Notes: generated by a model from the sequence alone, not told the origin. Positions 1 to 5,522 are shown, counted from the first letter of the stretch. The stretch: DNA of 5,522 nucleotides from Alphaproteobacteria bacterium (GCA_025998595.1 BNWE01000087.1:1-5522); one strand, 5' to 3'. Translations and numbers: made by a program.

Positions 1-111
1 ACCGCCAAAGCTACTTATCAACTCAAAATTAACGGCGTCTGGCATCGATCTGAAATGACAAAAAAAACTCGAGAAATCTTTAAAAAAATTGACGTAGGCG
101 ACCTAACTTGA
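1..111 (+). CDS. 3' end of an unidentified protein (5' end outside window)
   Basis: Frame 1 on the plus strand is open from the first base to a TGA at 109-111, giving the last 36 residues of a protein whose start lies to the left. The visible part includes YQLKINGVWHRSEM followed by a basic, probably helical TKKTREIFKKI segment. This alternation of beta-like and charged helical sequence looks like a normal folded C-terminus rather than random translation. The other two plus frames stop early (before base 60). An internal ATG at 55-57 has no good ribosome binding site and is not taken as the start. The frame ends 9 bases inside the 3' end of the oppositely oriented gene at 103-558. I do not recognise the family. 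The stretch is short, so it could be chance, although its composition argues against that. Confidence 0.42.
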   Translation, partial: TAKATYQLKINGVWHRSEMTKKTREIFKKIDVGDLT

Positions 112-558
112 TGCGGAGTTAGGGATTGATTTATCTTGAGTTTCTTCTAGTTCTTTTATTTTTGCCTCAAGTTCTTCGCGCTTTTTTTGAAGCTCATCGG
201 CTTCTTCATTAAGTCTATTTTCCTTATTCGTCAATTCTTTGATTTTTGTTGGTTGTTCATTCCATTTTGCACATGCAACGTTGTGTTTTGCTCTTGCGTT
301 ATCATAATTTTCTTTTTTAATCCGAACCGCTTCTTCTGCAGCCAAGATTTCGTTGTATGCGTCTTCAGGCAATGGCACTACCAACTGTGCAACCTGTTCA
401 TTTATGTGTGGCGCACTTGTTTTCGCATTAGTCTCTTTTGTCAATGGTGAAACCACCGTATTCACTGATGCGTTTGTCTTCGCATCTATATCAGCAAGAT
501 TCATCGCTCCCAAATCAAGAACTGCTGCTGTAGCGGTTATGCACAATACTTTTTTCAT
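103..558 (-). CDS. Small exported coiled-coil protein, function unknown
   Basis: A 151-residue protein of unknown function. The N-terminus (MKK, then the hydrophobic run VLCITATAAVLDLGAM) looks like a Sec signal peptide; cleavage probably falls near residues 20-30, but no site is clear-cut. Residues 30-65 are a Thr/Asn/Val-rich linker without obvious structure. Residues 67-142 are strongly charged (Glu, Lys, Asn, Arg) with spaced Leu, Ile and Ala, typical of a long alpha-helical coiled coil that could mediate oligomerisation or partner binding. The C-terminus ends in a short polar Ser/Asn tail. The start is well supported: GGAGA at 566-570 (read on the minus strand) lies 7 nt before ATG 556-558, and a promoter candidate lies further upstream. 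The stop (TAG, 103-105) overlaps the convergent frame at 1-111. Coiled coils evolve without strong family signatures, so the role cannot be named; a periplasmic or secreted protein is the likely location. Confidence 0.72.
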   Translation of the reverse strand: MKKVLCITATAAVLDLGAMNLADIDAKTNASVNTVVSPLTKETNAKTSAPHINEQVAQLVVPLPEDAYNEILAAEEAVRIKKENYDNARAKHNVACAKWNEQPTKIKELTNKENRLNEEADELQKKREELEAKIKELEETQDKSIPNSASS

Positions 559-617
559 CTTTTAATCTCCGTTGTAAAAAATAACAAAACTACCATAACG
601 CAATAATTACAGAAATA

Positions 618-646
618 TATATAGCTGCTTTTGGGTAAAAAAACAA
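618..646 (-). promoter_or_regulatory. Sigma-70-like promoter candidate for the coiled-coil gene
   Basis: On the minus strand TTGTTT (641-646) is followed after exactly 17 nt (624-640) by TATATA (618-623), embedded in a longer TATATATAT run. Transcription would start near base 611, leaving a leader of about 50 nt before ATG 556-558. The -10 match is good, the -35 match is moderate, and the region is very AT-rich, so chance matches are possible. Confidence 0.45.
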
Positions 647-686
647 GTAAAAAATATTCGCAACACAGACTCTAATGACTTTTCCG

Positions 687-705
687 TCAGCACCGATTGT
701 GCTGA
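687..705. other. Short perfect hairpin in intergenic DNA
   Basis: TCAGCAC (687-693) and GTGCTGA (699-705) form a perfect 7-bp stem around a 5-base CGATT loop. No T tract follows on either strand, so it is not a standard intrinsic terminator. It lies between the 3' end of the remnant frame at 748-1005 and the promoter of the coiled-coil gene. It could be a protein-binding dyad, or a weak stop for transcripts coming from the right. Confidence 0.3.
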
Positions 706-747
706 TAATGGTTACTGTGTAACGCTATGGAGCTCCAGTAATGTTTT

Positions 748-1005
748 TCAAGCTCTTTCTGTCGGTTTACCAATTCCGTTATCATAGCAGTAACATACAA
801 TTTTTTTGAACCACGCTTCAATATCAGCATCTGGAGCTAATCCATTTATCGTTAATTCAAGATCTGCTTCGAAGACTGCAGAAGTAGCGAATTTAGCGTG
901 TGCCTCGTAAGGCCAACGGATAGCTTCCACTTTTTCAAGTGAACAATCCATATCGCTCAATGTATTGATGAAAAGAGTATTTCCAACAAGCTGTATCGCA
1001 CATGA
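748..1005 (-). pseudogene. Probable gene remnant, product not recognised
   Basis: A minus-strand frame is open from just after a TAA at 1006-1008 to a TGA at 748-750, giving 85 residues. The only usable start codons are TTG 958-960 (70 residues) and ATG 949-951 (67 residues), and neither has a Shine-Dalgarno sequence. The translation nevertheless reads like real protein: an acidic and aromatic stretch (IRWPYEAHAKFATSAVF), then DLELTINGLAPDADIEAWFKK and a Cys/Tyr-rich end. Coding-like sequence that continues upstream of any start suggests a 5'-truncated or decaying gene rather than an intact small one. I cannot name a family. The alternative is a genuine small protein with a weak TTG start, or chance. 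Confidence 0.28.
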
Positions 1006-1050
1006 TTATATTGCGCTATTCGCATTGCATTGCATTGCATTGAAAGTCAA
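1005..1050 (-). promoter_or_regulatory. Split promoter-like boxes around the GCATT repeat
   Basis: Read on the minus strand, TTGACT (1045-1050) and a perfect TATAAT (1005-1010) lie in the right order for a sigma-70 promoter pointing at the remnant at 748-1005, but they are separated by 34 nt instead of about 17. Twenty of those 34 bases are the pentanucleotide repeat at 1022-1041. As it stands this should not work as a normal promoter. It is listed because loss of three repeat units would leave a 19-nt spacer. Confidence 0.25.
1022..1041. repeat. Pentanucleotide tandem repeat (GCATT) x4
   Basis: Four perfect, contiguous copies of GCATT occupy 1022-1041, and a G follows. No credible coding frame crosses it. 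Short perfect repeats of this sort are prone to slipped-strand gain or loss of units. Confidence 0.95.
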
Positions 1051-1103
1051 TATTAACCTTTGTGTGTACTTCTGAAATTCCATAGTTGGTTATTGAGAGC
1101 ATA

Positions 1104-1210
1104 ATGAGAAAACGAAAGGCGCTATCGCAATTGCAGCTGCAGTTGTAATGTACTCACACCAGATTATATCGAAGCATGACTCGCAGCTGTTGGAATTTCA
1201 AAGCTTGTGA
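1104..1210 (+). pseudogene. Possible frameshifted start of a small exported protein
   Basis: ATG 1104-1106 follows a GAGAG purine run (1095-1099 region) at workable ribosome-binding distance and starts MRKRKALS, but this frame ends quickly at a TAA (1146-1148). The adjacent frame, open from 1097 to TGA 1208-1210, encodes KTKGAIAIAAAVVMYSHQII, a basic N-terminus plus a hydrophobic run that resembles a signal peptide or membrane segment but has no start codon. A single-base indel within the AAAACGAAA stretch (about 1108-1117) would join the two into a normal-looking exported protein. The frame carries on past the TGA to another stop at 1325-1327. This is inference from a short sequence; Ala runs can arise by chance from GCA repeats. 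Confidence 0.2.
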
Positions 1211-1300
1211 TTAAGAGAGAGTGAGTTTTGTCACGGTTTCGGTATTGCCAAGATGAAACAGAATAAATGTCAGAAGTCATTTCAGAAGCGATGGCGGCAG

Positions 1301-1397
1301 TATAGTGGAGCTGCTTTTGTGCAGTAACAGGAGAAAGGATTTGATTGTCGAAAATACTAGCATTTTCTTGTTACTCACTCAAAGTGGCTCCACTATA
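1301..1397. mobile_element. 97-bp MITE-like element or collapsed IS ends
   Basis: The outer 29 bases of each side (1301-1329 and 1369-1397) are inverted copies matching at 22 of 29 positions. The outermost 11 are perfect (TATAGTGGAGC / GCTCCACTATA) and the innermost 7 are perfect (AGTAACA). The 39-base centre (1330-1368) has no coding capacity. Both tips begin with TA, so one TA on each side could be a duplicated target, the pattern known for IS630/Tc1-mariner transposons. No transposase is present, so it would be a non-autonomous element moved in trans, or a relic left after internal deletion. A large regulatory stem-loop is the alternative. Confidence 0.5.
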
Positions 1398-1481
1398 TGA
1401 TGTCGAATGCATCGGGGAAGCAATATGTAAGATAAAACGATATTGACATACAATTGCAAGGCTTTACACGAGGACACAACG

Positions 1482-1514
1482 GCAGCGCTCTTTCACAAAA
1501 AAAGAGAGCGCTGC
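1482..1514 (-). terminator. Strong hairpin downstream of the large LRR gene
   Basis: GCAGCGCTCT (1482-1491) and AGAGCGCTGC (1505-1514) form a perfect, GC-rich 10-bp stem with a 13-base loop. It begins 13 bases past the stop codon of the minus-strand gene ending at 1528, the usual place for a transcription end. On the minus strand the T-run lies in the loop rather than after the stem, so it is not a textbook intrinsic terminator; it may instead protect the 3' end or assist termination. Confidence 0.5.
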
Positions 1515-1527
1515 TACACAGTGTTCC

Positions 1528-4500
1528 TTAATCGTCTTCGTCTACATCTCCCCATCCACCGAATCCCCAACCAGAAGAAGTGGCGGCAGCAGGAGGAACT
1601 CCTCTGGTAACTCTGTCTTTGCTGAAATTGCCAGAGAGGGGGAGGATAATCTTATTGTCTATATCATAATCATAAGGAACCACGCATTCTTTTAGCTCTG
1701 TAACCGCTGAAAAATCCAGCTTTCCTTTTATGGTGGCATTTTCTGCCTTGAAACTTTTTAATGTCGCAGGTAACTTTAGGTCTTTATTGAATACAGGATA
1801 ATCAAGAGTTAATGCTTCTATTTCCCTAGGCCAAACGATATCATTGAATGTGCCAGCAAGAAGCTTCAATGTTTTTGATTTCGATAATAGCGTCAAAGTT
1901 CCTTTTATGGTTACATTACAATTAAAAATCTCAAGCGATGGTGGTAGAATTACATTGTTGTATGATGCACGCGCATAAAGCGAATTAAGATCATTTATCG
2001 TTGTTCTTGATAAATCCAGTGTTCCTTTTATTTTTGGCTCAGGATTAGCGAGGCATTTAAAATACTTAAACGATGGTGGTAAAAGAATATCGTTGTATGT
2101 TCCGCCATAGAGCATCATATTTGTTACTTTTGTGTCTGATAAATCCAGTTTCCCATTTATTGTGATATCGAATGTGTTTACCTGAAAAGTCTCCAACGAT
2201 TCCGGCAAGGTGAGATTATCGCATGTGTATTTGCTTGGAAGTATCAATGTTTTTATTTTTCCTGCCGCTAGCACTTCCGGCAGGTTTTCTAGTTTTTCGA
2301 TTTCTGCGGTACCACGTTCTTCATAAAAACAATCGAAAATCTCTAACGATTTCGGTAAAACAACATGACTGTACTTGCCTTCGCGAAGGCTGAGATCGCT
2401 TACTTCTGTTTCTGATAAATCTAGCCTGCCAGTTATTGTGACATTTTTTGCACACTCAAAAATCTTCAATGATTTCGGCAGGATGAGATTGCCATATGTG
2501 CTTTTAGGAAGCCGCAACTCTTGTATTATTTTTGCTGCCAGTATTCCGGACAGGTCTGGACTTTTGCTTATTGTTGCGTTGCAGGCGTCAAAAACAACCA
2601 ATGAATTCGTCGGAAAATGAACACTAGTATATCTTCCGCGAAGATGCAGATTCCTCAGTTTCTCGCAGTGTAATAAGTTAAGGTTACACGCTTTGTGTTC
2701 TGAATTAATGCTAAGTTCCTCCAAAAAGTCAGTAAATATTGAAGTAAGTGTGTCACAATACTTTGCGCTCAGTCTTTTTAAATGCGTAAAATGCGACCAA
2801 TCCAAAGGGGATTCTATTGTTGCTTTTTGAACATCAAGCCTTTCTAATGAATTAGGCAGTTCAACACTTTGAAAATTTCCTTCGAGTTTTGCTTCTTTCA
2901 GTCTGGCGCAAGCTGAAAGACTAAGATTCATGTTTCCAGATGTCTTCCTGATCTGTAGCCCTTTTAGCGAAGATGGTAATTGCGATGAGTCTAGGTTGCA
3001 ATTCAGCTGCGAAAAATCAACAAATTCCAAATTCGAAAATTTCAGTAGGAATAATACATTTTCCTGGTCTAACCTAACATCATCCATCCACTTAAAGTCT
3101 GCTAGCAAATCTGGTAGACGTTTTTGTTGCCCTTGCACCCATGAACTTTCTGGAGCATTAATAAGCTCATCCAACACCTCTCCATCAGGAGATGCTTTGG
3201 CGATTTCTACAACTTCTTTGTAGCCATTGTTATCACTCACACTTGATAAAATAACATTACGTACCTGCTTGCTTATGTACTCATCTGAAAAAGGAATATC
3301 TTTGATGATGTTTCCGAGGATCTGTCTCAGTGCCTTACGTTTACCAAATTCTGGATCGTTATCTGTTTTCTCAACATATTTTTGAAAAGATTGAATTGAG
3401 TTCTTCAGAGCAGCATAGGTTATGTTTCTATCAGCATAGGAAAATATCGAATGATAATCGTTCTGGAGGTCATTGTGAGGAAAAAGATAGCCAACCTGCT
3501 GTTTCTCCACATCACTCGTGCTCTCTATCAGCTCTCTCATGCAAGCTTTTTCTTCTTTCGGTGTATCTGGAGTCACTTGCCCATGTGCGTTTTCTTTTTG
3601 GAAAATTGTAAAATTGAAGTCTACGGCCTTTTTGCTATCTGCAGACTTGTTCGCGATTGCCTCTTTATCTTTTTCAGACTTATTTGCAACATTGACAACT
3701 ATATTGCCGGAAATATCGCCTTCTATAACATGGTGGTTTTTCCAATAAATACTGTAAATTTGATCAGGGTTTATTATCTCAAAGAGCTCGTTAAATTTAC
3801 TTCTGATGAGCTTCAGGATTTCTTTCAGATCTTCTTCTTTTTTTAGATCCTTCGAATATATTTTCTCCAAAAATTTATTCGGGTCAATGCCAATTACGGC
3901 ACACATAACTCTCAATACGTTTATAAAACCAGCATTCAACTCATTCTGTGTTTTTATATCTTTATTTCCTTCTCTCGGAGCGTATACAACCTTATTATCG
4001 CCATTGCTGTTAAGACCAAACACAACGTGATTCCACACACTTCTGGAATTATAGTCTTCGCCGTTAACGCTGGTATTAACTCGCTTTTCTTTAATGGTAG
4101 TTTTTTCTTTGCCTACCACTTCTTCCCTAATAACAGAACTTCCTCTATAGAAAACACTCAATTGAGACAAGCGGTTCTTTGGTAACTTTGGATATTTAAA
4201 GTCAGCCACTTCCATTGATGAAAACTTGATGGTTTCGGAATGAGAGGCATTCAGGGCACTCTTAAGTTCATCAATTTTTTTCTTGCCAAGCACATAGTTG
4301 AATATGTTCCTGATTGAAGTCTCTACACAATCCGCAAAAGGGACTGTACCAATTTGTTCGATGTGACATTCATCATTCATACGATATTTGTATGAGCTAC
4401 CGTTATTAGGAGCTGGACTGTATGGTAAACCATGCTGATTCAGAGCTTCATTTATCTTTTTAGTCATACTCGCTATTTTTTCTTTTGATGTTCCAGCAGG

Positions 4501-5382
4501 AATTGAAGATGAATTAGTGATATACTCACGCGTAAACATCATCTCTCTGTATTCCGAATATAACTTTAAGAATTTTTGAGCTTCTGCTTTGCTATTTAGG
4601 ATGCATTTAGCAAAAGCCATAATCACATGTTCAACAGTATGCTCTGCGTAGCCACAAGACGCTTCGTCTTGTATTGCTTCCAAAAGCAACTTCTCGATTT
4701 CTTCGTCTTGTATATATTTATTGTCTTTTTTAATGTTTTTTATTCTTACGCCCGATCCTTGTGGTTGTCTAGCTTCTGGCTCAACCATTCGTAAGATGGC
4801 TTCAGCAAATTTCAGAGTTTCATTCTTCTTTCTTAGCCGTTGCAGGCAATCATTTAAAGTTTTCTTTGCATTGCCATTGATTGAATGTTCGCCAATAAGA
4901 TTATTTACTGATGCTGGAGTTGAAATTTTGTTCTTTTCAAACACTCTGAAAATCTCAGCTTTTATCAACAATAACGCAAGCATTTTTGGCTTGTCGCCTC
5001 CATCAGCCATTGGTACAATACCAAGAGTATTAAGTTTCGACGGAAACAATGTGAAAATGAGATTCTCAAGACGATCTTGTGGAGTATCCAGCGTACGATC
5101 ATTGCGTGGATCTGTTGTCGGAACAACATTTCCTTTTAACCTCAAATTTTCTAGATATTTGGTCTCGATCATGGTGAGTCCCCAAAACGGACAGCAATAC
5201 AGCGGTATTTTTAGCAGTGAATCACGAGGTGCAGAAGATAACGCATAGCCCTCTACATTCATTCCTAGCCATATGTCAAATTCATTATCTGCGTTCGTAA
5301 AATCATCAAAATACAGGCTTGCGTTGCAGGCATAAAAACAAAACAACGGCAACCAAAACTTCATTTTTCTTCCAAAATTCAT
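1528..5382 (-). CDS. Large exported leucine-rich (FNIP-like) repeat protein, putative host-interaction factor
   Basis: A 1284-residue protein read without interruption; no gene name can be assigned. Residues 1-21 form a Sec signal peptide: basic MNFGRKMK, hydrophobic FWLPLFCFYAC, likely cleavage after NA. Residues 22-340 are mostly helical and charged. Residues 347-366 contain DCVETSIRNIFNYVL, a Cys at the start of an amphipathic helix; about 100 residues later WNHVVFGLN (450-458) puts a His before a beta strand. Together these resemble a papain-like Cys-His layout (inference). Residues 500-780 are Lys/Glu/Asn-rich helices. Residues 785-1255 carry about ten repeats of about 42 residues with the recurring pieces LPxSLxxF, TIxGxLDLS and LxxGxYxxV, resembling leucine-rich and FNIP repeats, which usually bind proteins. 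The last 24 residues are a Pro/Ala linker and a Gly/Trp/Asp tail. AGGAGA lies 5 nt before ATG 5380-5382; a second start at residue 7 is possible. No membrane anchor follows the signal peptide, so it is probably secreted or surface-held. The reading frame and export are well supported; the function is not. Confidence 0.85.
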   Translation of the reverse strand: MNFGRKMKFWLPLFCFYACNASLYFDDFTNADNEFDIWLGMNVEGYALSSAPRDSLLKIPLYCCPFWGLTMIETKYLENLRLKGNVVPTTDPRNDRTLDTPQDRLENLIFTLFPSKLNTLGIVPMADGGDKPKMLALLLIKAEIFRVFEKNKISTPASVNNLIGEHSINGNAKKTLNDCLQRLRKKNETLKFAEAILRMVEPEARQPQGSGVRIKNIKKDNKYIQDEEIEKLLLEAIQDEASCGYAEHTVEHVIMAFAKCILNSKAEAQKFLKLYSEYREMMFTREYITNSSSIPAGTSKEKIASMTKKINEALNQHGLPYSPAPNNGSSYKYRMNDECHIEQIGTVPFADCVETSIRNIFNYVLGKKKIDELKSALNASHSETIKFSSMEVADFKYPKLPKNRLSQLSVFYRGSSVIREEVVGKEKTTIKEKRVNTSVNGEDYNSRSVWNHVVFGLNSNGDNKVVYAPREGNKDIKTQNELNAGFINVLRVMCAVIGIDPNKFLEKIYSKDLKKEEDLKEILKLIRSKFNELFEIINPDQIYSIYWKNHHVIEGDISGNIVVNVANKSEKDKEAIANKSADSKKAVDFNFTIFQKENAHGQVTPDTPKEEKACMRELIESTSDVEKQQVGYLFPHNDLQNDYHSIFSYADRNITYAALKNSIQSFQKYVEKTDNDPEFGKRKALRQILGNIIKDIPFSDEYISKQVRNVILSSVSDNNGYKEVVEIAKASPDGEVLDELINAPESSWVQGQQKRLPDLLADFKWMDDVRLDQENVLFLLKFSNLEFVDFSQLNCNLDSSQLPSSLKGLQIRKTSGNMNLSLSACARLKEAKLEGNFQSVELPNSLERLDVQKATIESPLDWSHFTHLKRLSAKYCDTLTSIFTDFLEELSINSEHKACNLNLLHCEKLRNLHLRGRYTSVHFPTNSLVVFDACNATISKSPDLSGILAAKIIQELRLPKSTYGNLILPKSLKIFECAKNVTITGRLDLSETEVSDLSLREGKYSHVVLPKSLEIFDCFYEERGTAEIEKLENLPEVLAAGKIKTLILPSKYTCDNLTLPESLETFQVNTFDITINGKLDLSDTKVTNMMLYGGTYNDILLPPSFKYFKCLANPEPKIKGTLDLSRTTINDLNSLYARASYNNVILPPSLEIFNCNVTIKGTLTLLSKSKTLKLLAGTFNDIVWPREIEALTLDYPVFNKDLKLPATLKSFKAENATIKGKLDFSAVTELKECVVPYDYDIDNKIILPLSGNFSKDRVTRGVPPAAATSSGWGFGGWGDVDEDD
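1618..3033 (-). repeat. Coding repeat array: about ten LRR/FNIP-like units
   Basis: This part of the large gene encodes residues 784-1255. The LP-S-L (or variant) element recurs near residues 802, 842, 924, 969, 1010, 1060, 1102, 1147, 1185, 1205 and 1248, mostly 38-50 residues apart. Between them the second half-unit (TITGRLDLSETEV, TINGKLDLSDTKV, KIKGTLDLSRTTI, TIKGKLDFS) is most alike in the C-terminal units. Units before residue 900 are more degenerate, and one near 883-891 (FTDFLEELS) has lost the Pro. The likeness extends to DNA: GATAAATCCAG occurs on the plus strand at 2009 and 2138, with variants at 1709 and 2414. This points to duplication within the gene. Confidence 0.75.
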
Positions 5383-5394
5383 AGCTCTCTCCTA
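5365..5394 (-). promoter_or_regulatory. Two ribosome binding sites offering alternative starts
   Basis: Minus-strand AGGAGA (5388-5393) lies 5 nt before ATG 5380-5382, a near-consensus site that supports the longer protein. A second, weaker GGAAG (5369-5373) lies 4 nt before ATG 5362-5364, which would start translation at residue 7 (MKFWLPLF) and give a shorter but still valid signal peptide. The first is preferred for its stronger Shine-Dalgarno match. Confidence 0.6.
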
Positions 5395-5522
5395 CTAACG
5401 CGAATAATGGATTAGCTAACCATTTGAAAGATAGGAGTAATAGCAGGTTTTTCACACAAGAGTTGGTAAGCCACGAGAGTAGACATAACATGAATGCCCA
5501 TGTTTTTTTGAGACCTGTGTCT
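5395..5522. other. Upstream region of the LRR gene, no gene seen
   Basis: This is the edge of the window, upstream of the large minus-strand gene. I see no -35/-10 pair with both a good match and 16-18 nt spacing. A short open frame running into the LRR gene in another frame starts at ATG 5489-5491 but has no ribosome binding site. The promoter may be further right, outside the window, or depend on an activator. Confidence 0.4.

Larger units (their letters stand above)
961..1527. other. Gene-poor region with repeats and eroded reading frames
   Basis: This 567-base stretch has no open frame with both a good start and a good length on either strand. What it holds is listed separately: a GCATT tandem repeat, a possible frameshifted signal-peptide start, a 97-bp inverted-repeat element and a terminator-like hairpin. 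Base composition is less extremely AT-rich than the 559-660 promoter region. Several frames of 24-40 codons are open on both strands, as expected if former coding sequence is decaying here. Confidence 0.6.

Noticed and set aside
187..565. Two plus-strand frames (87 and 70 codons) opposite the coiled-coil gene
   Set aside because: They are Phe/Cys/Ile-rich translations of the complement of a Lys/Glu-rich coiled coil. The minus-strand gene has the ribosome binding site, promoter candidate and signal peptide.
1073..1200. 10-base inverted repeat TGAAATTCCA (1073-1082) / TGGAATTTCA (1191-1200)
   Set aside because: The match does not extend into the flanks. A 10-base inverted match at a spacing of just over 100 bases is expected fairly often by chance in AT-rich DNA.
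1164..1280. 38-codon minus-strand frame (ATG 1278-1280), open for about 30 codons further upstream
   Set aside because: It has no ribosome binding site, crosses an arm of the inverted-repeat element, and competes with equally short frames on the other strand. It cannot be told from chance.
1443..1448. Perfect TTGACA -35 hexamer on the plus strand
   Set aside because: No acceptable -10 hexamer lies 16-18 bases downstream, and the only thing downstream is the antisense of the LRR gene.
4721..5248. 175-codon plus-strand frame opposite the LRR gene
   Set aside because: It lies wholly within the antisense of the large gene. Its Phe/Ser/Leu-rich translation is typical of reading the complement of Lys/Glu/Asn-rich coding sequence, and it has no matching ribosome binding site or promoter.
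5306..5491. 61-codon minus-strand frame with two hydrophobic stretches, overlapping the start of the LRR gene
   Set aside because: There is no Shine-Dalgarno before ATG 5489-5491, and it shares 77 bases with a much better supported gene. The hydrophobic look partly reflects the T-rich antisense of A-rich DNA.
5510..5522. GAGACC...GTCT dyad next to a run of seven T at the right edge
   Set aside because: The T tract precedes the stem on the plus strand and is an A tract after it on the minus strand, so it is not an intrinsic terminator, and the window ends inside it.

Overview
The window is AT-rich bacterial DNA, and almost everything recognisable in it is read from the minus strand. Shine-Dalgarno sites, Sec-type signal peptides, a very large exported repeat protein and a long stretch of apparently eroded sequence between genes all suggest a Gram-negative bacterium that lives with a eukaryotic host. 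A protist- or arthropod-associated alphaproteobacterium would fit, but this is inference: there is no rRNA, tRNA or housekeeping gene to fix the taxonomy.

Layout. Bases 1-111 hold the 3' end of a plus-strand reading frame that begins outside the window. It converges on, and overlaps by 9 bases, a minus-strand gene (103-558) for a small exported coiled-coil protein that has a good ribosome binding site and a plausible promoter (618-646). Bases 559-1527 contain no convincing intact gene. They hold a short minus-strand frame that looks like a gene remnant (748-1005), a four-copy GCATT repeat (1022-1041), a possible frameshifted signal-peptide gene start (about 1104-1210), a 97-bp element bounded by inverted repeats and TA dinucleotides (1301-1397) that resembles a MITE or the collapsed ends of an insertion sequence, and a strong hairpin (1482-1514) just past the 3' end of the main gene.

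Bases 1528-5382 (minus strand) are one continuous gene for a 1284-residue exported protein. It has an N-terminal signal peptide, a largely helical N-terminal half containing a conserved-looking Cys...His module, about ten leucine-rich (FNIP-like) repeats of about 42 residues, and a Gly/Trp/Asp tail. Bases 5383-5522 hold its ribosome binding site and upstream region.

Both intact minus-strand genes appear to encode exported proteins, which would fit surface or host-interaction roles. They are almost 1 kb apart and the smaller has its own promoter candidate, so nothing indicates that they form one operon. The large protein is the item of greatest interest. No defence system, CRISPR array or RNA gene was seen.
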